Assembly (NCBI RefSeq): GCF_017813365.1
Contig: NZ_JAGIZA010000002.1
Location: 164,294 to 228,293 of the forward strand
Direction: 5' to 3'
DNA from: Roseomonas indoligenes
GTDB taxonomy: Bacteria; Pseudomonadota; Alphaproteobacteria; Acetobacterales; Acetobacteraceae
DNA length: 64,000 nt
In this document: piece by piece, positions 1-9,241 of the stretch
Layout of the letters: each line of letters starts with the position of its first letter
Numbering within the stretch: position 1 is the stretch's first letter
Made by a program: the position numbers and the translations under genes
Notes under the pieces: generated by a model
Databases searched by the model: none
Told to the model about the DNA's origin: nothing
The model's input: only the letters and a program-made list of their open reading frames with translations

Positions 1-339
1 GTCGCCGAGCACGGCGCTGCCGCGCGGCGCGGCGCAGTCCAGCCGCGCGGAAGCGCCGGCGCGGGCCGCCTCGGCCGCCTGGAGCGGGGGGGAGGCGGGA
101 ACCTCGCGCAGCCGGGCGCTGGGACTGCTCCACTCGCCGCACCAGACATCGGCGCCACCCCCCGTGGCGGCCATCCGGCACTCCTCCCCCGCCGCGTTGC
201 GGCCGAGGGAGACGGCGCCGGTGCTGGCCGAGGAGGAGGGGACATAGGCCGAGGGCGGCGGCGCGGTGCAGGCGCCCAGAACGAGGGCAGGCGCCAGCAG
301 GAGGGCGCGGAGCGGCGGGCGGGCGGTGGCGGGCCGCAT
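1..339 (-). CDS. Putative lipoprotein, 3' end off the left edge
   Basis: An ATG at 339-337 opens a frame that stays open for 113 codons to the window edge, so the C-terminus is missing. The first 23 residues form a lipoprotein signal peptide: basic start, hydrophobic LLLAPALVL core, then a canonical LGAC lipobox with Cys24 as the predicted lipidated residue. The mature part starts with a Pro/Ser/Ala-rich linker and carries three further cysteines (in EECRM, VWCGEW and LDCAAP), possibly a periplasmic disulfide. The start lies 2 bases after the tpsA stop, so it is probably translated with tpsA as the third gene of the operon. I do not recognise the family. A role in secretion or surface retention of TpsA is inferred from position only. 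Confidence 0.7.
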   Translation of the reverse strand, partial: MRPATARPPLRALLLAPALVLGACTAPPPSAYVPSSSASTGAVSLGRNAAGEECRMAATGGGADVWCGEWSSPSARLREVPASPPLQAAEAARAGASARLDCAAPRGSAVLGD

Positions 340-341
340 GG

Positions 342-3300
342 TCAGTAATCCTCGCGGCGGATGTTGGGGGGCGCGAGGCTGCCCTCCTCGGAGGGGTCGC
401 GGCCGATGCGGATGGTGATGTTCGGCGTCGGCGGCCTCAGGCGCTGGATCGCCGTCAGATCCTCGGCGGGATCGACGCGGCGAAGCACGGTGAGGGGGCT
501 GTCCACCAGGGTCGAGCCCACCGGGATATCCGTGACCGGGGTGGTTGGCGGCGGTGGGCTGGCCGGGGGGACGTTGCCGCCCGGGGGCGGAGAGGGGGGC
601 GGGGGTGAAGGCGGTGGTGACGGCGGCGGAGGCGACGGGGGTGGAGGAGAGGGCGGTGGAGGCGACGGAGGCGGAGGGGAGGGCGGCGGCGGCGAAGGCG
701 GCGGCGGGGAAGGCGGCAGGGCCGCGCAGGAGGCGACGCCGATCGCGCAGGCGTTGAACAGATAACCGTTCGCGTTCGGCAGCGGCTCCGCGAGCGGGGT
801 GCCGGTCGCGGTGGCGCGCCGCCCGGCGGCGGCGGCGGGTCCGCCGGTGATGCCGGCGATCGTGCCCGTCAGGTTCGCCCCGGCGCCGCCGGCAACGGTG
901 AGGGCGCCCGCGTCGATCGCGCCCTCGGCCGTCCCGCCCGTCCCGAGCGACAGGCCGACGGCGGCGCCACGAGCGTCCAGCCCGCCGAAGGTGACGCGCG
1001 GCCCGGCAATGCTGAGCGTCGGCGCCGCGGCCCGGCCCGCCAGGGTCGCCAGCGTGCCCGCCGTGACGCGGATCTCGCCGGCCGCCTGCAGCAGGCCGGC
1101 AAGGGCGAAGCTGTCGGCCGCGATGGCGAGGTCGCCCGTGCGGGCGATGGCGGAGTTGCCGTTCACCCGGATGCTGCCGGAGGGGCTGGAGAGGCTCGTG
1201 CTGGAGCCGGAGACGGTGCCGTCCACGGTGAGGTCGCCGGCCTGCGCGATCTCCAGCGCGCCGCCGGCCTGGACGAGATTGCCAGCCGGGACGGTGAGCA
1301 GCGCGCCCGAATTGGCGAGCCGAAGGTCGCCGCCGGTACTGGAGGCCGTGAGCGCCGTGAGAGTGTTCGCGCCCAGCAGAGTGGCCGCGCCGGGGGTCTG
1401 GAGGGCGAGGCTGCCGCCGCCGATACGGCCCGCGCCGCTCTCGGTGATCGTGCCGCTCGCCACCAGGCGGACCGCCGGCGATTGCACCGCGCCGGTGATG
1501 GCCAGGGCGCCGTCGGTGCCGAGGTTAAGGGCCGTGCCGGCAGTGAAGTCGCCGAGCACGGGCAGCGCGTTGCCGGCATTGGCGAGCGTCGCCGTGCCGC
1601 CGGCGCTGCCGGAGAGGGTGGCGGCCGAGAGGGTGGTGCCGGCATCCTGCGTGATGCCGCCGAGGCTCTGCAGGATCAGCGCGTTCGATGCGGCGAGACT
1701 TCCGGCGAAGCGGATGTTCGCCGCGGTCGTCACGGGCGTGCCGCGCAGGCTTGCGGCGCCGAGGCGGAGCGTGTCCGCCGTGATGCGTGAGACCGTGGTG
1801 GGGTTCACGTTCAGCGCACCGGCCTGCACGGCCGTGCTGCCGAGGATGAAGGCCCGGTTGTCGCGCGGTGCGGCCTCCACCAGCGGCGCGGTGACGGTGC
1901 CGCCGGGGATGAACACGGATCCCGTGGTGGTCGGCGCCGGGACGCTGAGGCCGTTGGCGAGGAAGCTGATGGACTGCGTCGCCGACAGGTTGCTGCGCAC
2001 CGTGATCGTGCCGCCGGTGCGCAGGCCGATGCGGGTGGCTGTGACGTCGCCGCTGGTGAGGAGGTCCGTATTGCCGTTGTCTAGCAGGAAGGTGCCTGCC
2101 ACGCTGGTGGCGCCGAGTGTCGAGACGCTGTTGGGTGTAGAGGCGCCGTCGAGGAGTGCATCGCCTCCGGAAGTCGCGGCAAGGCTGGCGGCCGCAATCC
2201 GTCCACCGGTCTGCGTGATCCCGCCTGTGCCCGCGCTGAGGCGGACGAGGTCGGTCAGCGTCGCGTCGCCGAGCGTGCCGGCCAGGGTCAGCCTGGACGC
2301 CCGCGTGAGGTCCGTCGTGCCGGATACGGGATCGTAGCCCGCCAGGACCGAAGCGGTGCCGCCCGAGAGGACGGTGCCCCCTGCTTCCAGCGCGAGATCG
2401 CCACCCGCGCGCAGCGCCACGTCGCCGCTGGTGGCGGTGACGGTGCCCGGCACGGTGAGACTGTCCGCGGCCGTCACCTGAACCGCGCCCGCGGTGGAGG
2501 TGATCGTACCCGCGACCCGCGCTGCGCCGACCTGGCTGATCTCGACGTCTACCCCGGCCTGGACGGCGCCGCCGGCCGGCACCGTGAGGAGCGCGGAGGT
2601 GTTGTTCAGCCGTAGAGCGCCGGCAACGCTGGAGGACCCGAGGGCGTCCACGGTGTTGGCGCCGCGCAGGTCCGCCCCGCCGCCGGTCGTCTGCACGGCA
2701 AGGCTGGTGGCCGAGATCCGGCCGACACCCGTCTCCAGAATGCCGCCACCGGCGGAGAGCGAGACGGCACCGGTACTGTCGAGGAAGCTTCCGACCGTGA
2801 TCCCGCGCGACGAGGTCACGCCGAGGCTGCCCGCAGCGACGGTGCCGATCGTCGTGATGTCGGTGCCCGTATCCAGCAGGAAGGTGCCGGCCACGCTGCT
2901 CGCGGCCAGGCCCGTGATCTCGTTCGGCACCGTTGCGCCGATGATCCGCGCATCGCCGCCCGAGAGGACGGAGAGGCTGTCCGTGAGAACCTGCCCGCCC
3001 GTCTGCAGGATGCCGCCGGTGCCCGCGCCGATCTCCACGGCGCCGGTCAGGGAGTCGTCGCCCAACTGGCCTGCCAGGGTAAGCGAGCTGGCGCCGGCGG
3101 TGTTCGTGGTGCCGGTCGACGGGTCATAGCCCGCGAGCACGGAGACGCTGGATGGCGTGGTATAGCTGGCCACCGTGCTGCCGGCCTGAAGCGCGATGTC
3201 GCCCCCCGCCCGCAGGCCGACAGTGCCGCCACCGGTGACCGTTCCGGACACCGTCATGTCGCCCGTTGTTGTCAGGCCGATGGAGCCGGCGGAGGAACTG

Positions 3301-6300
3301 ACGATGCCCCCCACCTGCAGGCCGCCGCCGGCCTGATTCACCGCGATGCCGCCGCCGGCCTGGACGAGCGCGTTCGCGGGCACCGTGAGGAGCGGGCTGG
3401 TGTTGTCCAGCCGCAGTGTACCGGCGACGTTCGAGGAGAGCAGCCCGGTGATGGCGTTCGCGCCGCCCAGGTCCACCGAGCCCGTGGCCTGGAGGGAGAG
3501 GGTGCCGCCGCGGACGTAGCCCGTGGGGCCCTGGGTCACGTTCACGGCGGTCAGTGCGACCTCGGGGCTCTGGAGAAAGCCGATATCGAGGTCGCCCGAG
3601 GTGCGCAGCGCGTAGCTGGTACGGGCCAGGTTGCCGGACAGCACGGGGATGCTGTTGCCGGCGTTCGTCAGGATCAGCCGCCCGTCGACGAGGCTGCTGA
3701 GGGCGCCGATGGTCAGGTTCGCCGCCGCTTCCTGCGTCACGTTGCCGGTGGCGCTCAGGGAAAGTGCGCCGGGGAAGCTGAAGGCCGTGGCGAAGCGGAT
3801 GTCCTGGGCGGTGGTGGGAATGGACCCGTTGAACTCGGCCTGGCCAATCCGCAGGACGCTGGCGGAGATGCTCGCCAGCAGGTCGGGGGCGAGGGAGAGC
3901 GGTTCCGGACCCGCGGCGGTGCCGACGGCGACGCTCCCGGCCGTGCGCGGCGCGATATCCACCAGCGGGGCGGAGATGCTGGCCGGGGTGCCCGAAAAGG
4001 GCTGCAGGCTCAGCCCGCTTACCTGGAAGGAGATCCGGTCCGAGGCGGAGAGATCCGCGCCCGGGAAGAGCCCGACGTTGCCGGCGCGGATCTCCACGAA
4101 AGAGCCGCCGGCGAGCGACTGGCCGGCGCCGGAGCCGATCACGAGGTCGGAGGCGCCGTTGTCGAGGCTCACGTTGCCGGCCAGCCCGCTGAGCACCGCC
4201 ACCTGGTTCGGCGTGCCCGCCGCTGCGCCGTTGAGGGCGCTGGTGCCGCCGCTGCGGGTAACGAGGTCCGAGGCGACGAGCCGCCCGCCGGCCTGGGTGA
4301 TGCCGCCCGTGCCGGCGCCGAGCCGGACTTGGCCGGGCCGGGCCGGGTTGCCGACCGTTCCCGCCATGGTGATCGAGGCGGCGCGGGTGAGATCGCTTCC
4401 GCCCAGCGTCGTATCGAAGGCCGCGAGGATCGTGACCGTGGAGGCGCCGTTCGACTGGACCACGCTGCCGGCCGCGAGCCGGATGTCCCCGCCGGCCCGC
4501 AGGGCGACATTCGACGCCGCGGTGACGGAGCCGAGGACGTCCATGTCCCCGTCCGCGGTAAGGGTGGCGGTGGAACTGTTCGTGGAGACCGGCCCGACGA
4601 CCCGGAGATTGCCTTGGGTGCGGATATCGACCGAGAGGCCGGAGGCCTCGGTGAGCGCGGCGATCCGGTTGGTGGTGCCGTCGATGGTCACGCTGCTGGG
4701 CGCAACCGCCCGGAGGTTGGGCGCGACGATGGAACCGGAGACCTGGGTGATGTTCTCGCTGTACTGGGACAGGGAAAGGGTGTCGCCGACCGCGATGTCG
4801 CCGGCGAGGCGTAGCCCGCCGAAGGTGAGCGCCCGGCTGAACAGCCTGATGCTGCCTGCCGCGGACGAGGGGCCGAGCGTGTTGACCTGCACGCTCGGCG
4901 TGCTGCTGGCGCCGGCGAAGTCGAGGAGGGCGTTCCCGCCCGAGCGGAGCGTCAGGGTGCCGGCGCCGATGAAGCCGCCGCCCTGCACGATGCCCGCCGT
5001 GCCGGCCGCGAGATCGAGGGCGCCCGGCATCGTCGCGTCGCCCGCGGAGAGGTTGCCGTTCAGGAAGATGCCGCCCGATCCCGCCAGGTTCTCCGCGCCC
5101 GTTGCGAAGTCGTAGGAGGCGTAGAGGTTGACGCCCGGCGCACGGATCACGCTGCCGGTCGCCTGGGTGATGTTGCCCGTTGCCCGGGCGAGAAGCGCCG
5201 GGCCGGTCGATTCGATGCGGGTGTTGACCTGGAGGTCGCCGGTCACGTCCAGCCGAAGCGTGTCGGCCGTGGCGAAGAGGTTGCCGGTCACGGTCAGCGG
5301 GCCGAGGTTCCGCAGCGTGATCCCGCCATCCCGGGCGGAGAGCAGCCCGAGGTTAGACAGGCGGTTGTCGCCGTCCATCGCGAAGCTGCGGAAGGCGCCG
5401 AGCTTGTCGCTGACGTCGGTCTGCTGCAGGGTTCCGCCCACGAAGCGGCCGGCGCCGGCCTGCGTCACGGTCCCGACCGGCGCGCCGGTGGTGAAGCCGG
5501 GCAGGTCCAGGGTGATGGTCTGCCCAGCGGCGACCTGGACCAGGTTGTTGATCCGGATCGTCGGAGCGCCGAGGGTGAGCGCACCGGCGCCGAGATTCAG
5601 CGGCTGGTTCACCGTGAGGGTCTGGGACGGACCGACAGTGGCGTTCTGGACGATGAGTTCGAGATCGCCCGTCGGCTTGTCGACGGCCGCGTCCACCGTC
5701 AGGCTGTTCGTCGCTTCCAGGCGCAGCCTGCCGCCCACGCCGTTCACGGCGCCCGCGGTGATGAAGGCGTCGCCGGCGGGCGGCTCGTTGGCCGAGAGAA
5801 CGCCATCCCCGTAAGTCGCCGCATCGACGTTGGCGCGCGTGTCGCCATTGGCGACGACCGTCAGGTTCGTCGGGTCGATCAGAAATGTGCCGGCCAGCCC
5901 GCCGAGGCCCGCGTTCACGTTCACCGTGCCGGCGATATCCAGGCCCTTGCCGCCGGAGACCTCCACGAAGCCGCCATCGCCGCCCTTCGGCCCGCCGCGC
6001 GCGGAGATCTCGCCGCCATGCGCGGTGTAGTCGGTGGAATTCACGATCACGGTGCCGCCGCTGCCGCGCTCGGTCGAATCCGCGCGCAGGGTCGCGCCGG
6101 CGGCAATGCCGGTGCGTCGGGACACCCGTGTGGCCGCGGCGCTGCGCCCGTTGGTGCCGACCTGGATCGTGCCGCCGCCCGCGCGACCGGACGCATCCAC
6201 CCGCGCGCCGGGCGCGACCCATGTGCGGTCGCCCGCCACCTGCACCGTGCCGCCGGTGGTGTTCGCGGCGGTGCCGGTGGCGGTCACCGCGCCTTCGATC

Positions 6301-7163
6301 CGCACCGCGCCGCCGGTGCCGGCGACGACCACGCGGCCGGTGCGGCCCGTGGCAGCATCCGTATCGGCCGAGATCGTGCCGCCCGCGCGCACGAGATCCT
6401 GCACGATGCCGTCCACCGCCTGGGCGGTGAGGACAACGGTGCCGCCGGTCGCGGTGATGCGCCCGGTGTTGCTCACCAGCGCCTCACCGTTCGCGGGGCG
6501 CTGCCGCACGGGGGAGGTAACCTCGAGCGACATCAGCCCGTCGCCGTGCAGGTCCACCGTGGCGGTCTCGGCGCCGCCGAGGGCGACACGGCCCATGCGG
6601 GCGGTGATGCTGCCGCGATTGGCCACCTGCGGCGCGACGAGGGCGGCGAGCCCGGCCTCCCGAACGGTGATGCTGCCGTTGTTCTCGATCCGCGCGCCCG
6701 GCCGCCCGGGCTGGTCGAAGTTCAGCCGCCCGCCCTGCATCAGGGCTTGGTTCGTGATGTTGGCGGTGGAGACGACAAGCCCTGCCGCGTCCACCTGCGC
6801 GCCCTGGTGGAACACCACGCCGGACTGGTTGACGATCGCCACCTGCCCGTTCGCGGTGATCCGCCCCGCGATCTGCGAGGGATCCGGCCCGGTCACGCGG
6901 TTGAGGGTGAGGGAGGAGGAGGAAGGCTGCTGGAACTGGACGGTGTGGTCGCGCCCGATGTCGAAGGAGCGCCAGTCCACCGCCGCCCGGTCCGTGGACT
7001 GCACCACGCTGGTGCGCGACGCGTCCTGCGCGATGGTCGCGCCGCCCGCCACCACCTGCCCGCCCTGTGGCCGGGCATTCGGGGCCTGCGCGAGCGCCAC
7101 CACCGGGAGAACGAGGGCGGTGCCGCAGAGCAGCGCCGCCCGGAATGCCAGGTTCCCGTTCAT
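342..7163 (-). CDS. TpsA filamentous-haemagglutinin-like exoprotein
   Basis: Secreted substrate of a two-partner (type Vb) secretion pair. Residues 1-25 form a Sec signal peptide ending ALA-Q. Residues ~27-290 match the TPS/haemagglutination-activity domain: the DWRSFDIG and VQFQQPSSSSLTLNRVTG blocks are typical, while the usual NPNGI motif reads NQSGV. The following ~1,850 residues are Gly/Ala/Thr/Val-rich repeats expected to fold as a right-handed beta-helix. Related modules recur near residues 685, 915, 1345 and 1607 around A-(G/A/S)-(Y/F)-D. Near residues 2148-2193 lies a run of SPPPP repeats, then an ~80-residue tail ending RREDY. No cysteine-rich or recognisable toxin domain is visible, so it looks like a structural adhesin or surface fibre rather than a CdiA toxin. 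It lies 25 bases downstream of its transporter gene. Confidence 0.9.
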   Translation of the reverse strand: MNGNLAFRAALLCGTALVLPVVALAQAPNARPQGGQVVAGGATIAQDASRTSVVQSTDRAAVDWRSFDIGRDHTVQFQQPSSSSLTLNRVTGPDPSQIAGRITANGQVAIVNQSGVVFHQGAQVDAAGLVVSTANITNQALMQGGRLNFDQPGRPGARIENNGSITVREAGLAALVAPQVANRGSITARMGRVALGGAETATVDLHGDGLMSLEVTSPVRQRPANGEALVSNTGRITATGGTVVLTAQAVDGIVQDLVRAGGTISADTDAATGRTGRVVVAGTGGAVRIEGAVTATGTAANTTGGTVQVAGDRTWVAPGARVDASGRAGGGTIQVGTNGRSAAATRVSRRTGIAAGATLRADSTERGSGGTVIVNSTDYTAHGGEISARGGPKGGDGGFVEVSGGKGLDIAGTVNVNAGLGGLAGTFLIDPTNLTVVANGDTRANVDAATYGDGVLSANEPPAGDAFITAGAVNGVGGRLRLEATNSLTVDAAVDKPTGDLELIVQNATVGPSQTLTVNQPLNLGAGALTLGAPTIRINNLVQVAAGQTITLDLPGFTTGAPVGTVTQAGAGRFVGGTLQQTDVSDKLGAFRSFAMDGDNRLSNLGLLSARDGGITLRNLGPLTVTGNLFATADTLRLDVTGDLQVNTRIESTGPALLARATGNITQATGSVIRAPGVNLYASYDFATGAENLAGSGGIFLNGNLSAGDATMPGALDLAAGTAGIVQGGGFIGAGTLTLRSGGNALLDFAGASSTPSVQVNTLGPSSAAGSIRLFSRALTFGGLRLAGDIAVGDTLSLSQYSENITQVSGSIVAPNLRAVAPSSVTIDGTTNRIAALTEASGLSVDIRTQGNLRVVGPVSTNSSTATLTADGDMDVLGSVTAASNVALRAGGDIRLAAGSVVQSNGASTVTILAAFDTTLGGSDLTRAASITMAGTVGNPARPGQVRLGAGTGGITQAGGRLVASDLVTRSGGTSALNGAAAGTPNQVAVLSGLAGNVSLDNGASDLVIGSGAGQSLAGGSFVEIRAGNVGLFPGADLSASDRISFQVSGLSLQPFSGTPASISAPLVDIAPRTAGSVAVGTAAGPEPLSLAPDLLASISASVLRIGQAEFNGSIPTTAQDIRFATAFSFPGALSLSATGNVTQEAAANLTIGALSSLVDGRLILTNAGNSIPVLSGNLARTSYALRTSGDLDIGFLQSPEVALTAVNVTQGPTGYVRGGTLSLQATGSVDLGGANAITGLLSSNVAGTLRLDNTSPLLTVPANALVQAGGGIAVNQAGGGLQVGGIVSSSAGSIGLTTTGDMTVSGTVTGGGTVGLRAGGDIALQAGSTVASYTTPSSVSVLAGYDPSTGTTNTAGASSLTLAGQLGDDSLTGAVEIGAGTGGILQTGGQVLTDSLSVLSGGDARIIGATVPNEITGLAASSVAGTFLLDTGTDITTIGTVAAGSLGVTSSRGITVGSFLDSTGAVSLSAGGGILETGVGRISATSLAVQTTGGGADLRGANTVDALGSSSVAGALRLNNTSALLTVPAGGAVQAGVDVEISQVGAARVAGTITSTAGAVQVTAADSLTVPGTVTATSGDVALRAGGDLALEAGGTVLSGGTASVLAGYDPVSGTTDLTRASRLTLAGTLGDATLTDLVRLSAGTGGITQTGGRIAAASLAATSGGDALLDGASTPNSVSTLGATSVAGTFLLDNGNTDLLTSGDVTATRIGLRTGGTITVRSNLSATQSISFLANGLSVPAPTTTGSVFIPGGTVTAPLVEAAPRDNRAFILGSTAVQAGALNVNPTTVSRITADTLRLGAASLRGTPVTTAANIRFAGSLAASNALILQSLGGITQDAGTTLSAATLSGSAGGTATLANAGNALPVLGDFTAGTALNLGTDGALAITGAVQSPAVRLVASGTITESGAGRIGGGSLALQTPGAATLLGANTLTALTASSTGGDLRLANSGALLTVPAGNLVQAGGALEIAQAGDLTVDGTVSGSSTSLSSPSGSIRVNGNSAIARTGDLAIAADSFALAGLLQAAGEIRVTAGTLATLAGRAAAPTLSIAGPRVTFGGLDARGAAVGLSLGTGGTAEGAIDAGALTVAGGAGANLTGTIAGITGGPAAAAGRRATATGTPLAEPLPNANGYLFNACAIGVASCAALPPSPPPPSPPPPSPPPPSPPPPSPPPPSPPPPSPPPSPPPPSPPPGGNVPPASPPPPTTPVTDIPVGSTLVDSPLTVLRRVDPAEDLTAIQRLRPPTPNITIRIGRDPSEEGSLAPPNIRREDY
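586..718 (-). repeat. Extensin-like SPPPP tandem repeats in TpsA
   Basis: A low-complexity stretch of tandem 15-bp units encodes about nine consecutive Ser-Pro3/4 units near residues 2148-2193 of TpsA. The motif is that of plant extensins. In bacteria such proline runs act as stiff spacers. It separates the beta-helical shaft from the C-terminal tail. Tandem copies are prone to slippage, so repeat number may vary between strains. Confidence 0.9.
2200..5200 (-). repeat. Degenerate long modules in the TpsA shaft
   Basis: Four related protein modules recur within tpsA, anchored by AGYDP, AGYDP, AAFDT and ASYDF near nt 2340, 3130, 4420 and 5110. Each anchor follows an ALRAGGD or equivalent segment. 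The three later modules are then followed by xLTLAGxLGD, GAGTGGI-Q-GG and SVAGTFLLD-like blocks. The copies are clearly diverged and unevenly spaced, so this is old internal duplication rather than recent tandem expansion. Limits are approximate. Confidence 0.6.
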
Positions 7164-7188
7164 GCGCCCGCGCCCTCCATCCTGCCCG

Positions 7189-8940
7189 TCAGAACCGGGC
7201 GAGGAAGCGCCAGAACAGCGCGTCCTCCTTCTGTGCCGGCAGGGATGCCCCGCCGGGGTGGCGTGTCAGCCGGTGCACGCCCTCGATCCCCGCCTCGAAC
7301 CGCTCGTTGATCACGGTCCGCAACCCGATCCCGACGGAGGCGAGGTGGCGATTCGGATCGGAGGAGAGGTTCTCGAAGGTCTTGCCGTAGTCGTAGAAGG
7401 CATAGGCGGTGGGGTCGAAGCGCAGGGCCTGGCCGAATACCTCCGTCTCCACCGTGGTCGAGACCTGCAGCTCCGCCGAGACGGCGATCGCGCGGTCACC
7501 CGTCACCTCGCCGGTGTAGAAGCCGCGGCCGAGACGGTTGCCGCCGAGGTAGAACTTCTCCGAGGGGGGAAGGACATCGTTCGTCCACTGGCCCGCCACC
7601 GTGCCGAGGAGGGAGACGGTAGCCTGCGTCCCGATCGGGAACAGGGCCTGGGTCCGCGTCGCCTCCCCACCGATCTTGGTGAAGCCCGCCCGCGCGCCGG
7701 CACGGGAGGCGTCCGGCCCTTCGCCGGAGCGGGCGCCGAGCCCGTCGATACCCTGCGATAGGCGCAGGACGAAGAAGTTGCTCGCCGGCCGGGAATCCCC
7801 GGCCAGAAGGTCGAACACCGCCCAGTCCCCGCCCAGGCGCACCACGCGCAGCGCGTCCCGGCTGAAGCGGGGCCTGCGCCGGTTCGCGTCGTCGATGTCG
7901 ATGTCGCTGTCGATCACGTCGAAGGCGCCGACGAGGTTGAGCGACTGCGAGCGGCTGCGGATCAGCGGATAGGTGGCGGAAAGGCCGCCCACTGTTGTTT
8001 CGCCGCGGTAGCCGAGCGTCTGCAGCACGCCGTTCGGCGTGGCGCGGCCGCGCCCGGCATAGAGGCGCACGCGCAGCCCGGAGCCGCCGACATACGCCTC
8101 CGACGCGACCTGCCCGAAGAGCTGGGTGTCGCCGTCGGCGTAGAACACGGCGAGCTCCGTTCGCTCCCCGAACTCCGTGAAGCTGTTGAACTGCGCGGCA
8201 CCGAGGAACTGCGCCGGCCCGGTGAGGCGGGAGCCGCGGTTGTCGCCCGTGACGAAGCCCGTGACCGCGCGGCGGGAGACCTGCGCGACAAGGGAGAGGG
8301 CGCCGGGCTCCGTGCCCGCCGGGCGCAGCACCGTGCGGATGGCGATCCCCGGCATGTCCTGCGCGAGGAGGAGCTGCCGCTCCAGCGTCTCGATGTCGAG
8401 CGGGCGCGGCCCGATGAGGCGGTTGAGGAAGCGCAGGACCTGGGTGCCGGCGGGGCCGATATCCCCATCCAGCTGCACCTCCGTCACGTGGCCTTCCGTG
8501 ATGCGGAAGCGCAGCACGCCATCGGCGCCCACCACGGCATCCGCCGTCACGAAGGGATAGCCTGCCTCGCGGTACAACGACACGATGGAAGCGCGCGCTG
8601 TCTCCAGGGAGGCGACGGGCACCGAGGGGCCGGTGAGCGGACCGGTTGCCGCGGTGAGGCGCTCGGCAGGGAAGGCGGTCGCGCCCTCGAAGACCACGCC
8701 GCGGATGGAGACGCTGCCCGCATCGGAGGGAGTGGCCGCCGGCGCGACGGGCGCGCGGCCCGTATCCGGCCCCACCACGGGCGGCACCACAGGGGCGATC
8801 TGCGGGATCGGCGTGCCGCCGGGCGGGATGACGAGGCTTTCGGGCGATTGGGCGGCCAAGGCTGTGGGAAGAAGGCCCGCGAAGGTCGCGAGAACTGCAC
8901 GCGAGAACCGCGCCCGCTTCAATCCCAGCCGCTTCCCCAT
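7189..8940 (-). CDS. TpsB outer-membrane transporter (ShlB/FhaC/HecB family)
   Basis: Outer-membrane pore that exports the TpsA encoded next to it. The 583-residue length is usual for the family. Residues 1-30 are a signal peptide ending ALAAQ. A proline-rich linker follows, then two POTRA-type modules (about residues 70-225; the first begins SIRGVVFEGATAF), and a 16-strand-type barrel ending in Phe (FLARF), the expected outer-membrane C-terminus. The conserved loop-6 motif is visible as LGRGFYTGEVTGD (VRGY/F in FhaC). The ATG at 8940 starts the signal peptide directly. The order tpsB then tpsA, 25 bases apart, is the classical operon layout. A promoter-like element and an inverted repeat lie just upstream. 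Confidence 0.92.
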   Translation of the reverse strand: MGKRLGLKRARFSRAVLATFAGLLPTALAAQSPESLVIPPGGTPIPQIAPVVPPVVGPDTGRAPVAPAATPSDAGSVSIRGVVFEGATAFPAERLTAATGPLTGPSVPVASLETARASIVSLYREAGYPFVTADAVVGADGVLRFRITEGHVTEVQLDGDIGPAGTQVLRFLNRLIGPRPLDIETLERQLLLAQDMPGIAIRTVLRPAGTEPGALSLVAQVSRRAVTGFVTGDNRGSRLTGPAQFLGAAQFNSFTEFGERTELAVFYADGDTQLFGQVASEAYVGGSGLRVRLYAGRGRATPNGVLQTLGYRGETTVGGLSATYPLIRSRSQSLNLVGAFDVIDSDIDIDDANRRRPRFSRDALRVVRLGGDWAVFDLLAGDSRPASNFFVLRLSQGIDGLGARSGEGPDASRAGARAGFTKIGGEATRTQALFPIGTQATVSLLGTVAGQWTNDVLPPSEKFYLGGNRLGRGFYTGEVTGDRAIAVSAELQVSTTVETEVFGQALRFDPTAYAFYDYGKTFENLSSDPNRHLASVGIGLRTVINERFEAGIEGVHRLTRHPGGASLPAQKEDALFWRFLARF

Positions 8941-8962
8941 ATCACGGCCTCTTTGCGCTTCA

Positions 8963-8983
8963 TGTCGGGAAAGCTTCCCGACA
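8963..8983. promoter_or_regulatory. Perfect 9-bp inverted repeat, candidate operator of tpsBA
   Basis: TGTCGGGAA-AGC-TTCCCGACA reads as a perfect dyad with a 3-base centre. It sits 22-42 bases upstream of the tpsB start and downstream of the proposed -10, where a repressor would block transcription. No T-run follows on either strand, so a terminator is less likely. The cognate regulator is not identifiable from the window. Confidence 0.5.
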
Positions 8984-9020
8984 CAAGTGATTGCGTCGTG
9001 AAAACTGTTCCACAGACGGA

Positions 9021-9050
9021 TTCATAACGAGACGTGCGATGCCATGGCAA
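9021..9050 (-). promoter_or_regulatory. Candidate sigma-70-type promoter for tpsBA
   Basis: On the minus strand TTGCCA (9050-9045, five of six match to TTGACA) and TATGAA (9026-9021, four of six match to TATAAT) are separated by 18 bases. The -10 lies about 80 bases before the tpsB ATG, leaving a leader that contains the 8963-8983 dyad. Confidence 0.4.
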
Positions 9051-9176
9051 GGATCGCGCAGCCTGCTGCGTGACATGCATCACTGATTTTTCTTCTTCCG
9101 AAGCTTCTCACAGGTCGGTGAGCGGCAATCCGGTGTTCCTGCTCATAGAATTTAGTCCTGGACGGAACGCCAACAC

Positions 9177-9200
9177 GGCTGCCAGCACCCGAGGGCAGCC
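9177..9200 (-). terminator. Stem-loop after the glucosaminidase gene
   Basis: GGCTGCC and GGCAGCC form perfect 7-bp arms around a 10-base loop, about 40 bases past the glucosaminidase stop. No T-tract follows on the minus strand, so it would be at best a weak or Rho-assisted terminator. Confidence 0.3.
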
Positions 9201-9241
9201 ACGTCGATCGGCACAGGATGACCCCGGCGGCCTTGGGCGGT

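Larger units (their letters stand above)
8941..9241. other. Intergenic region upstream of tpsB
   Basis: This 301-base gene-free stretch is visibly more AT-rich than its surroundings. It holds, for the minus strand, a promoter-like hexamer pair (9021-9050), a perfect inverted repeat (8963-8983), and a stem-loop (9177-9200) downstream of the glucosaminidase gene. I see no convincing coding frame. Confidence 0.6.
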
